Part shown: positions 44,470-52,193 of the stretch, piece after piece | Position numbering within the stretch: the first letter of the stretch is position 1 | Layout of the letters: each line of letters begins with the position of its first letter | NCBI GenBank assembly: GCA_046316615.1 | Contig: JBKDAN010000049.1 | Coordinates: 62,001 to 126,000, forward strand | Reading direction: 5' to 3' | DNA length: 64,000 nt | From: BJHL01 sp040378885 | GTDB lineage: Bacteria; Planctomycetota; Phycisphaerae; Phycisphaerales; UBA1924 | Translations under genes and position numbers: made by a program | Notes under the pieces: model-generated | The model's database searches: none | What the model was told of the DNA's origin: nothing | The model's input: only the letters and a program-made list of their open reading frames with translations

Positions 44470-45255
44470 GTGACCACCAGCAATCACAACTCACCCGATG
44501 CCTTCGAACACGATGATCTCGTGATGGACGATCTCGTGCGCCAGACGCTTGATCTGGAGTCCTTCGAGCAGGATGTGCATGCCCAGCCCGCGCCTTTGCG
44601 GCTCGCGTCACCTGTCACCGTCGTTGCGCCGCGTCGCACGCTGTCATTGTGGCTGGGTGCGGGCCTTGCCGCTGCCGCTGCAGTCACGTTTGCTGTCGTC
44701 ATGATGCAGCCGACTGCAAAGCCCGTCAAGCCCATCGCGATGCAAGATACCTCCGCGCCCTCGACGGATGTCGCTGCGTCAGTGACGGAGGACGCTGAGC
44801 CATCCGAAGCGGTCATCACAACGGTCGCATCCCACGTGGTGCGCGATGATGATCTGCAGCAGTTCGCCGACATCGATCCGGATATCGCGACGGGCCTGCC
44901 GAGCTTGGGCTCGCAGCGTTCAGTGGTGCTTGCGGTGTATCAGGGCGAAGCTGATCCGGCGTGCGACTGCCTTGCGTGGAGCGTGGAAGCCCCTGGCGAC
45001 TGGGAACAGACCAAGGCGGGCGTGCTCGAGCAGGTGTTGCGCCAGCCGTGCATGCGTGAAGCGAGCTCTCTCACCCTCGTGAAGATCACAGGGCCGCGCG
45101 TGCTCCTGCCCTTCCATGACAACGATGCCCGCGAGCTTGCTCGCTGCGTGCCGCAGTCCAATTGCGACGAAGCCTGCGCCTTCCAAGCGGCCAGCGAATG
45201 CGTGCCCAGTGATGTGCACGTGCAGACACGCACCATTGAATGGGCCAGTCGCTGA
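44470..45255 (+). CDS. Probable membrane anti-sigma factor
   Basis: The 261-residue product has an acidic cytoplasmic N-terminus with DDLVMDDLVRQTLDLESFEQD, one membrane helix (LWLGAGLAAAAAVTFAVVMM, residues about 58-77) and an extracytoplasmic domain with seven cysteines. The topology and its place about 90 bases after an ECF sigma gene suggest an anti-sigma factor, although no zinc-binding HxxxCxxC motif is visible. The start is probably GTG 44470 with GGAG nine bases upstream; GTG 44434 is possible. Confidence 0.65.
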   Translation: MTTSNHNSPDAFEHDDLVMDDLVRQTLDLESFEQDVHAQPAPLRLASPVTVVAPRRTLSLWLGAGLAAAAAVTFAVVMMQPTAKPVKPIAMQDTSAPSTDVAASVTEDAEPSEAVITTVASHVVRDDDLQQFADIDPDIATGLPSLGSQRSVVLAVYQGEADPACDCLAWSVEAPGDWEQTKAGVLEQVLRQPCMREASSLTLVKITGPRVLLPFHDNDARELARCVPQSNCDEACAFQAASECVPSDVHVQTRTIEWASR

Positions 45256-45326
45256 CACGCACGAGTCATCGCTTCGCGGTGTTCTCAATGCTGTCAAGAA
45301 GCCAATCAAGCGAACGAGTGAACTGT

Positions 45327-45482
45327 GTTGCAGCCTGCACGTTGCTGCGCAGCTTGCTCGCAAAGCACGCACCCGCCCACGTGCTGGTCGGTCCAGACGC
45401 CAAGATCGGTGCTCTGCTCCGCCGGTTCTTGCCATATTCATGGTTTGAAGCCATCATCAGGCGTCAGTTCGGGCTGACTTAG
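45327..45482 (+). pseudogene. C-terminal remnant of a short-chain dehydrogenase
   Basis: One frame from about 45327 to a TAG at 45480-45482 reads like the last 50 residues of an SDR-family oxidoreductase: LLAKHAPAHVLVGPDAKIG, then LLRRFLPYSWFEAIIRRQFGL. No Rossmann-fold glycine motif or Tyr-x-x-x-Lys is found upstream; the frame instead runs into the end of the anti-sigma gene. It is therefore probably a leftover of a deleted gene. Recognition is by eye and needs a similarity search. Confidence 0.5.
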
Positions 45483-45548
45483 GCCCGAGAACCACGAGCG
45501 GCGACGGATCTTTATCCCATCACTGCAAAAACCCCTACAATCTATCGC

Positions 45549-46256
45549 ATGCCCGGTTCCGGCGCGACAACCCCGACTCCCAGCGGCCTGTGCGTCGCAT
45601 GGGCACCGCCCGGCTGGACGCGTGATCCCAAGCTCGAGCGTGAGCTGACCCGCCCGGGTTTGACGTTGCAGTACGCCCGCGATGACTTCGAGACCGTCGC
45701 GCTGCTGTGCACCGACTTTGCCAAGCACGGTCCCAAGGCTCCGCGCGCGATGATCTTGATGCTCATCGAGCCGCTACGGCTGGTCGGTTTGCGCGATGCC
45801 TTGCAGGCCATCGCGAATCGGCTTCCCGTTGTGCATCTGTGGGTGTTTGATCCCTCGCGCACACCGGTGCTGCGGGGTATCACGCAGTTTGAGCTCACGC
45901 AGTTGCTCGAAAAGGCTGCCAAGCCGCAGGTTGCTTCACGCGATGCTGTGGTCTCGGCGCCGACATGGGTGGGGCCGGTCGTCGCAGAAGCGTCGCAGCG
46001 ATGGACAACGCTTGCGACCACCGACGAGGCACAACGTTCACCCAGCAAACCCACGCCCTTGCCGCCCCGTCGCCCAGCTGCACCCCTGCGATTGACGGAT
46101 GACGCTCCGCATGTTGCACGCGCGGTGACACCCGTGGAGCGAAGTGACGGTGAGGAATCGCATGCATCGGCGAACCCGCCGCTCCTGACCAACGAAGAAC
46201 TGACGATGCTGCTGGGCGAGACCGATCCCCGTTCGAACGGCGCCAATCCACGATGA
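45549..46256 (+). CDS. Hypothetical protein coupled to diguanylate cyclase
   Basis: The 235-residue product starts MPGSGATTPTPSGLCVAWAP. Residues 1-125 look like a compact alpha/beta domain (LVGLRDALQAIANRLPVVHLWVFD) reminiscent of a receiver-like fold, and the rest is disordered, ending LLTNEELTMLLGE. No family is recognised. The stop codon overlaps the start of the diguanylate cyclase gene (ATGA), so the two are probably functionally linked. Confidence 0.65.
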   Translation: MPGSGATTPTPSGLCVAWAPPGWTRDPKLERELTRPGLTLQYARDDFETVALLCTDFAKHGPKAPRAMILMLIEPLRLVGLRDALQAIANRLPVVHLWVFDPSRTPVLRGITQFELTQLLEKAAKPQVASRDAVVSAPTWVGPVVAEASQRWTTLATTDEAQRSPSKPTPLPPRRPAAPLRLTDDAPHVARAVTPVERSDGEESHASANPPLLTNEELTMLLGETDPRSNGANPR

Positions 46257-47668
46257 CCGCTGCTCCGACCATCCCGTCTTTCATCCAGGCCGACACGCGT
46301 GTGATCTTGGCTGGTCGCACTGGCCTCGATGCGGCATTGCGTCTGGACCAGTCACTTGAACTTGTTCGCGTCAGCACGCTGGCGGAACTGGTGGCGGAGG
46401 TTGCATCACCGTTGCCTGAACAGCCCGACCATGTCACGGCAGTGGTGGGCGACGACCTGGCGCGTGAAGCTGGGCAAGGCCGCGTAATCCGGTTATGCGA
46501 GCAACTCCGCGCAATCGTGCCGCACACGCGCATCTTGCTTTCAAGAAGCGGCGACACGCCGAATGTCTTCAAGCCCGAAAGCTGGGGTTTCGATGATGCC
46601 GTTGGGCCGGAGAGCCCTAGCGGGGACGTGCGGAGCATGATGCGAGCGATGAAGGGGCAACCCCATCAACCCGAGCAGCAACCTGTGGCGCAAGCGCCTC
46701 ACGCGATGCCTGCCGCGGTGCCGCCCGCGCCAATCACTCCGATCGCTCCCGCGCCCAAGCCCGCTGCTTCGAACATCGCGACTGCGGCAAAGCCCCCTGT
46801 CAACACTCCTCCCGCAGCCACAGCTGTTCCCAGCGAGCCTGCTTCTGCGTCACCTGGCGATGCTGCTCTCGTAGCCACCATGCTGCGCGGCGGCGATATC
46901 ACGCCGCAAGCCCTTTCGCTGCTGCGCGAGCGGCTTAACGACGCAACCCTCGAATTTGTCGCCGTCGACGCGAACGCTCCAGCGAACGCCGCACGCGTTG
47001 CGTGGGATGAAGCGGTCTACGGCTGGCTGCGGTCGTCGAGCAGTTCTTCGGATCAACTCGCAGCGCCCGCTCGCTGGCTGGCGGGCTGGTTCCGCCTTGC
47101 GGATCAGCAGGCGCAGCTCCGTGAAGCGGCGTTCACCGATGCGTTGACTGGCGCGAACAATCGTCGCTTCTTCGATCTCTTTGCAGCGCGTGCCCTGGCC
47201 GCAGCCCGCGAGAGGCGTCACTACGTGACGATTCTCCTCTTTGACATCGACAACTTCAAGCAGTACAACGACCTGTACGGCCACGAGGCAGGCGATGACA
47301 TTCTGGTCGAAGTCACGCGGCTCATGCGAGCGGCGCTGCGGCCCACCGACCGTGTCTGCCGGCTTGGCGGCGATGAGTTCGCCGTGATCTTCCACGATCC
47401 GCAGGGGCCGCGCCAGGAAGGCAGCCAGCATCCGGCGGATGTGCGCGATATTGCCATGCGCTTCCAGAAGCAGGTCAGCGAGTACAAGTTCCCCAAGCTG
47501 GCTGACAAGGCGCAAGGCACGTTGACTATCTCCGGCGGACTTGCCACATTCCCCTGGGATGGCCAGACCCCCGCGGAACTCCTTGCCCACGCCGACAAGC
47601 TGTTGCTTGACAGCAAAAAGGCCGGCAAGAACGTGATCACGCTGGGTCCGGGTGCGCTGGAAGTCTGA
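46253..47668 (+). CDS. GGDEF-domain diguanylate cyclase
   Basis: The 471-residue protein has a receiver-like N-terminal domain, a Pro/Ala-rich linker (about residues 145-205), a helical region, and a GGDEF domain from FTDALTGANNRRFFDLF to the C-terminus. The active-site motif RLGGDEFAVIF is intact, and RPTD five residues before it is the inhibitory I-site RxxD. It should make cyclic di-GMP with product feedback. No EAL domain is present. Its start overlaps the preceding unknown gene. Confidence 0.92.
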   Translation: MTAAPTIPSFIQADTRVILAGRTGLDAALRLDQSLELVRVSTLAELVAEVASPLPEQPDHVTAVVGDDLAREAGQGRVIRLCEQLRAIVPHTRILLSRSGDTPNVFKPESWGFDDAVGPESPSGDVRSMMRAMKGQPHQPEQQPVAQAPHAMPAAVPPAPITPIAPAPKPAASNIATAAKPPVNTPPAATAVPSEPASASPGDAALVATMLRGGDITPQALSLLRERLNDATLEFVAVDANAPANAARVAWDEAVYGWLRSSSSSSDQLAAPARWLAGWFRLADQQAQLREAAFTDALTGANNRRFFDLFAARALAAARERRHYVTILLFDIDNFKQYNDLYGHEAGDDILVEVTRLMRAALRPTDRVCRLGGDEFAVIFHDPQGPRQEGSQHPADVRDIAMRFQKQVSEYKFPKLADKAQGTLTISGGLATFPWDGQTPAELLAHADKLLLDSKKAGKNVITLGPGALEV

Positions 47669-47697
47669 CAGCCAGAGCCGGGTCTCTACCATGCATC

Positions 47698-48534
47698 ATG
47701 CTCGCCACTCGCATCGCCGCTGTGCGATATCTCAACACTGCGCCGCTCATCGAAGGTCTTGAACGCTTGCAGGGCCTCACGCTCCTGCCCGCCGTGCCAA
47801 GCCGCATCGCCGACATGGTCATCGCCCGCGAGGCCGACATCGGCCTGTGCTCGATTGTGGATTGCATCGGTGAGACACCGCTCACGTTGATCCCCTCGGG
47901 AATGATCGGTTGCGACGGCCCGACGCTAACGGTGAGGCTGTACAGCAGCGTGCCCTTTGCGCAGATCACAACGCTGAGCGCTGACACCGACAGTCACACC
48001 AGCGTCATCCTCGCGCAGGTACTGCTGCGCAAACTGTTCAACGTGGCGCCGCGCGTCGCTTCCTTCCACGTGCGCGAGCGCATGCCCGTGGCGCCAGGCC
48101 CCAACTCCGCTGCCAGCGACGACCCCTGGCCCCAGTCGCTGCTCATGATCGGCGACAAGGTCGTCACCGACAGTCCGCCGGCGGTTCGCTTTCCGCATCA
48201 GCTCGACTTGGGTGAAGCCTGGCGCAAGCTGACGGGATTGCCCTTCGTCTATGCGATGTGGATGTGCCGTGCCGATCGCGCGACCGACCCCGCGATCGCG
48301 ACGGCGGCCGCGCTGCTTGATCGCCAGCTTCGCCACAACGCGACACGGCTTGACTGGATCGTCCAAACTCGCGCACCGCACGCGGGCTGGCCTATCGATC
48401 TCGCGACGCAGTACGTGGGCGAACTGCTGCGCTACCAGGTCGGTCCCCGCGAGCGCGAAGCCGTCCACAGCTTCCTCAAGATGGCCTCGGACTTCAAGCT
48501 GCTTCCCGAAAGTACGCCGACATGGCGCAAATGA
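47698..48534 (+). CDS. mqnA: Chorismate dehydratase MqnA
   Basis: MqnA converts chorismate to 3-enolpyruvylbenzoate, the first step of the futalosine pathway for menaquinone. The 278-residue product starts ATRIAAVRYLNTAPLIEGL and has LPAVPSRIADMVIAREADIGLCSIVD, LLMIGDKVV and LGEAWRKLTGLPFVYAMWM, all typical MqnA blocks. Length is usual. Other mqn genes are not in the window. Menaquinone supply fits a respiratory chain feeding the cbb3 oxidase. Confidence 0.93.
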   Translation: MLATRIAAVRYLNTAPLIEGLERLQGLTLLPAVPSRIADMVIAREADIGLCSIVDCIGETPLTLIPSGMIGCDGPTLTVRLYSSVPFAQITTLSADTDSHTSVILAQVLLRKLFNVAPRVASFHVRERMPVAPGPNSAASDDPWPQSLLMIGDKVVTDSPPAVRFPHQLDLGEAWRKLTGLPFVYAMWMCRADRATDPAIATAAALLDRQLRHNATRLDWIVQTRAPHAGWPIDLATQYVGELLRYQVGPREREAVHSFLKMASDFKLLPESTPTWRK

Positions 48535-48565
48535 CGTTGCCGCGGCGCAACGCGACATACTGCGC

Positions 48566-49678
48566 TCACTCCGCGCTCGTGACGAACGTGTAGTACGCGA
48601 ACAGCACGGGATAGTGCACCTCAAGCCGGAAGCCGACATATTCCGCCGGATCAAGCCCCGCAGCCTTGAACGTCCACTCGCACAGTTCCCGCTGGCGCGG
48701 ATACAGATCCGAGTCGACTTGCCCCAAACCCCGTCCCAGCATCCCAGGCGTATGCGTGAACGGCAGACGGGCGTACCACTGTGCTGCCATATGGCGGTGC
48801 GAAGTCTGCACCGAACTCATGTACACGCCCGTACGCAACATTTTGTTGGCCATCCACTCTCGCGGAAGGAAGATGTCATGAAGCAGCCAGCGTGACGGGC
48901 AGTTGATCGCCAGCCGACTGACAATTTGAGATCCCAGCGGACTGTCTTCGCCCAGGTGCGTCGCCCGCAGAGGTCCGACGAACACATCAAACGGAGCCCG
49001 CTGCTCAAACTCCATGTCCACGATCACCATGGTGGAGTCATCACGTGAGTCCAGCGTGGTTCTTGGAGTCGGTTTCGAACAGAATTCTTCAATCAGGCAC
49101 GTCTGCTGCTGTGCCTGCATCTGTGCAAATCCATCGGCGTTGATGCTCAGGACAAATGGCATCGCCGCCGTTCGACGCAGGAAACCCACCCGTCCCAGCG
49201 CAGCGCACAGATCAAGATCACCCGCGAACATCGGCTCCTTCGCAGGGCTGTAGATCCGCACTGCGACCAGCCCCTCCATGGAGCAGTCCAGCAGATTCCG
49301 CATGCGCTCAAACACCGCCCGCCGTCCCTCGTGCTTGTCACTGGGGGAAACCTCGTCCGCCGCCGTCGTCCCCGCATTGAGCTCATCCAAAAGCTTCCGC
49401 AGACTGCCCCCGCCTTGGGCAATCAGATCCTCAAGTTCATTGACCGCGGCATACACCGGCTGCAGCAAATGCGGCTCCACCTCCGCCTTCGCGCACGCGT
49501 CCAGAACCATGTGAAACCCCTGTACCCCAGGCATCGCCTTCAGTGCCGCACTCGCATCCGCCCCACCCGACGCGCTGGCAATGAACCGGTAGCACAGCGG
49601 CACCTTGAGCGACAACCAACGCGACAGCCCCGTCGCCGACCTGTTTCGGGCAGGCAAGCTGTTGACGAGCGCCGTCAC
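48566..49678 (-). CDS. Unknown protein, N-terminus interrupted by an in-frame stop
   Basis: This 370-residue product from GTG 49678 matches no family I know. It has no signal peptide; segments such as TMVIVDMEFEQRAPFDVFVG and SPLGSQIVSRL suggest an alpha/beta or PilZ-like domain, but this is weak. Coding-like sequence continues upstream of the GTG for another 40 codons in the same frame (see next entry), so the annotated start is probably not the ancestral one. It converges with mqnA and is divergent from the dockerin gene at 49870. Confidence 0.65.
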   Translation of the reverse strand: MTALVNSLPARNRSATGLSRWLSLKVPLCYRFIASASGGADASAALKAMPGVQGFHMVLDACAKAEVEPHLLQPVYAAVNELEDLIAQGGGSLRKLLDELNAGTTAADEVSPSDKHEGRRAVFERMRNLLDCSMEGLVAVRIYSPAKEPMFAGDLDLCAALGRVGFLRRTAAMPFVLSINADGFAQMQAQQQTCLIEEFCSKPTPRTTLDSRDDSTMVIVDMEFEQRAPFDVFVGPLRATHLGEDSPLGSQIVSRLAINCPSRWLLHDIFLPREWMANKMLRTGVYMSSVQTSHRHMAAQWYARLPFTHTPGMLGRGLGQVDSDLYPRQRELCEWTFKAAGLDPAEYVGFRLEVHYPVLFAYYTFVTSAE

Positions 49679-49798
49679 ACTGCCTTGTACGCGCTGGACA
49701 ACACGCTCGGCGAGAGCGGGATCAAGACGGGTTTTGTTGGGATTAGTATCGATAGGTGTCCAATTTCTGAAAAGTTTTTAAAATAGTTCTTGGCGCAT
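49679..49798 (-). other. In-frame 5' extension with premature TAA
   Basis: From ATG 49798-49796 the frame reads MRQELF, then TAA (49780-49778), then KLFRNWTPIDTNPNKTRLDP and on without a break into the gene that ends at 48566. Replacing the TAA by AAA would give a smooth protein start (MRQELFKKLFRNW). No ATG, GTG or TTG lies between the TAA and GTG 49678. The stretch is thus either the decayed start of the gene, a sequencing error, or a case of stop readthrough. Confidence 0.6.
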
Positions 49799-49869
49799 TC
49801 TGGAATTTCGATATCTTATTACGATGTGGTGTTGCTGGTGCTGGAGTGCGATGAACAGGAGTGCTTGTC

Positions 49870-51969
49870 ATGGACTATATCGGTTCGAGATCGTTTCGAA
49901 GTGCGTCTGGTGTTGCGGGCAAACTCCAAGGTGCTTTGCTGAGTTTGGCAGGTATCGTGAGCATGGCCGCAGGTACTGCGCTCGCGCAGCCCGCGACTTT
50001 CGTCGATGTTGGCGCATTTGGGGCACCTTCCAGTCCTCCGAGCGCGCAGGAGTATGTGGGCAACGCCGCCGGAGCGTTTGACCCTTCCGGAGGCGAGACG
50101 GTGACGGTGAAGTGGATTCGGTTTACGTTGACGGCACCGATCAACGGCGAGCTGTTCTTGGATATCGACACGCGGATCACGAGCACCGAGCCCGACCCAA
50201 GCACGAAGGACCCACTGCTCGCGCTCTATGACAATGCGGGCAACTTGGTGGCGACGGACGACACGGACGGGAGCTTTCCGGAAGGGATTGCGGCAGGGCT
50301 GAGCTTTGGGAGCACGGCATTCCGCAACCCGCCCAGCACGCCTGCGTTGCAAGGGCAGGATGGGCCGACGCTTGCGGCGGGGACGTATTGGCTTGCGGTG
50401 GTGGCAGGGCCTTCGGGGCTGACGAACGTCGGCGCGACGAACTGGGATGTGACGACGACGGGGAGCTTCCCGGTCAGTTTCGATCCGATTGATCTGTTTG
50501 ACCTGAGCTTCTCTGTGGGCAACACGACGCCCTTGCCGCCGCCTAGCAACGACCAGTGCGTGTCGCCTCTCGTGCTGACAGAGAGCTTGGGAAGCGAGCC
50601 TGCGTGGGAAGGCAGCAACGCGGGAGCACTCAATGATGCTTCGACGCCTTGCTATGCCTTTACTGAACCTGCGCTGCAGCCAAAGGACATTTGGTTTAGC
50701 TTCACACCGACCAGCACGGGCAAAGTCTACATTGAAGCGACGGGCGGAGCGGGTGGTGCGGCGACTCCCATCCTCACGCAGTACAGCGCGTGCAACGGCA
50801 GCGTGCTGCGGTGCGCAGGAGGCGGAAGCATCGTGTTTGATGATCGCGTGTTCTTCATTCTCGATGCAGTGCAAGGGCAGGAGATTCTGTTCTCGCTTGG
50901 CATCCGTGCTGGGCAGACGGGCGACATGGGGCTCATTGTCCGCATGATTCCTGCAGCATGTCCGCTCACGATTCCGGCGGGCGCGATTGCTGAAAGCGAA
51001 GCATGTGGGAGTGACAACAACGGCGGGTGCAACAGCGCGCCGCCCGCGTTTGAGACGATTTCATTGGGACAGACGCTCAGTGGCACGTTCTTTAGTACGC
51101 GGCAGCTTCGTGATACCGATTGGTTTGAGTTCACGATCAGCGAGCGGCGCAATGTGGGGCTGGTCCTTCGCTCGCAGTTGCCTGCAGTAGCGATTGTTCA
51201 GAGCTTGCAAGACGACGACTGCTTTGGCACCACAGAGTTCTTTGTGGACAACGGCTTTTACTTCGATGATCTCTGTGCGCCAGTCACGATCAATCGCGGG
51301 CTTGATGCAGGCACGTATCGCATCGTCGTGCTGCCTTCGGGCTTTGACGGCTGGGCATGCGACAGCGGCCGCAACACGTGGGTGCTCGAAACCGTGAGCG
51401 GCGATTGTGCCGGCGCAACGTTTTCGACGCAGCCTGCTGACCAGACTCTCTGTGACGGTACAAACACGCTGACGTTCACAGCGAATGCAACAAGCACGGG
51501 CCCAGTGAGCTGGGCGTGGGAGTTTGGAGAAGATAACGGTCAAGGTGGGTTCTTCTGGACCCGTCTCGAAGATGGCGAGTTGATCTTTCAAGTGTCGGCG
51601 ACTGGCAACGTCAGCGGAACAAGCACGAACACACTGACGTTCTCGAACTTGCTCAGGGGCAGCGGCTTTGCAGTGCGTGCCATCGCGATCGCATGCGGCG
51701 AGTTTGTGAGTCGCACGGCGGTGGTGACAGTGGGCCTCCCAGGGGATCCAAACTGCGGCAGTGGTCCCACGTGCGATGACATTGACTTCAACAACAACGA
51801 TGTGTTCCCCGAGGATCAGGACGTGATTGACTTCTTCACGGTGCTGGCCGGCGGGGAGTGCTCAAGCGGGGCGTGCAATGATATTGACTTCAACAACAAC
51901 GACGTATTCCCCGAAGACCAGGACGTGATCGATTTCTTCACGGTGCTGGCCGGCGGGGACTGCCCGTGA
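49870..51969 (+). CDS. Secreted protein with two GC-type dockerin modules
   Basis: The 699-residue protein has a long signal peptide ending in MAAGTALAQP. It contains several beta-sandwich-like domains, one starting NDQCVSPLVLTESLGSE and another with DTDWFEFTISERRNVGLVL, similar to bacterial pre-peptidase C-terminal domains. An Ig-like stretch (FSTQPADQTLCDGTNTLTF) follows. Two near-identical tail modules DIDFNNNDVFPEDQD end in LAGGEC and LAGGDC. Start ATG 49870 has AGGAG eight bases upstream. It is probably exported and surface-bound. Confidence 0.85.
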   Translation: MDYIGSRSFRSASGVAGKLQGALLSLAGIVSMAAGTALAQPATFVDVGAFGAPSSPPSAQEYVGNAAGAFDPSGGETVTVKWIRFTLTAPINGELFLDIDTRITSTEPDPSTKDPLLALYDNAGNLVATDDTDGSFPEGIAAGLSFGSTAFRNPPSTPALQGQDGPTLAAGTYWLAVVAGPSGLTNVGATNWDVTTTGSFPVSFDPIDLFDLSFSVGNTTPLPPPSNDQCVSPLVLTESLGSEPAWEGSNAGALNDASTPCYAFTEPALQPKDIWFSFTPTSTGKVYIEATGGAGGAATPILTQYSACNGSVLRCAGGGSIVFDDRVFFILDAVQGQEILFSLGIRAGQTGDMGLIVRMIPAACPLTIPAGAIAESEACGSDNNGGCNSAPPAFETISLGQTLSGTFFSTRQLRDTDWFEFTISERRNVGLVLRSQLPAVAIVQSLQDDDCFGTTEFFVDNGFYFDDLCAPVTINRGLDAGTYRIVVLPSGFDGWACDSGRNTWVLETVSGDCAGATFSTQPADQTLCDGTNTLTFTANATSTGPVSWAWEFGEDNGQGGFFWTRLEDGELIFQVSATGNVSGTSTNTLTFSNLLRGSGFAVRAIAIACGEFVSRTAVVTVGLPGDPNCGSGPTCDDIDFNNNDVFPEDQDVIDFFTVLAGGECSSGACNDIDFNNNDVFPEDQDVIDFFTVLAGGDCP

Positions 51970-52193
51970 ATACGAGCAGGTGTGGCGCGGCGGTGCGATA
52001 GAGCCCGCCCGTCATCATGATCGTCGTCACCGCGGTCCGTGGCATAGGCCACGGCCGCGGGTGCATTTCGGAACGCGTGGGTGGAGGCATGTGGAGCGGT
52101 GCATGGTGCGGCGCTCGACGGCCGGGCCGGCCAGCTGTGCGGCGGGCTGAGCGCGAGGTGATGTGGCGGTGGTGCATCAGATCGGAGCGAGTT
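51970..52193. other. Intergenic region with hairpin
   Basis: The gap between two dockerin genes holds a perfect hairpin CCGTGGC-ATAG-GCCACGG at 52037-52054, flanked by GC-rich sequence that extends the stem imperfectly. It lacks a T run, so it may be a weak terminator or processing site. The right end carries the ribosome binding site of the next gene (GGAG). Confidence 0.45.
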
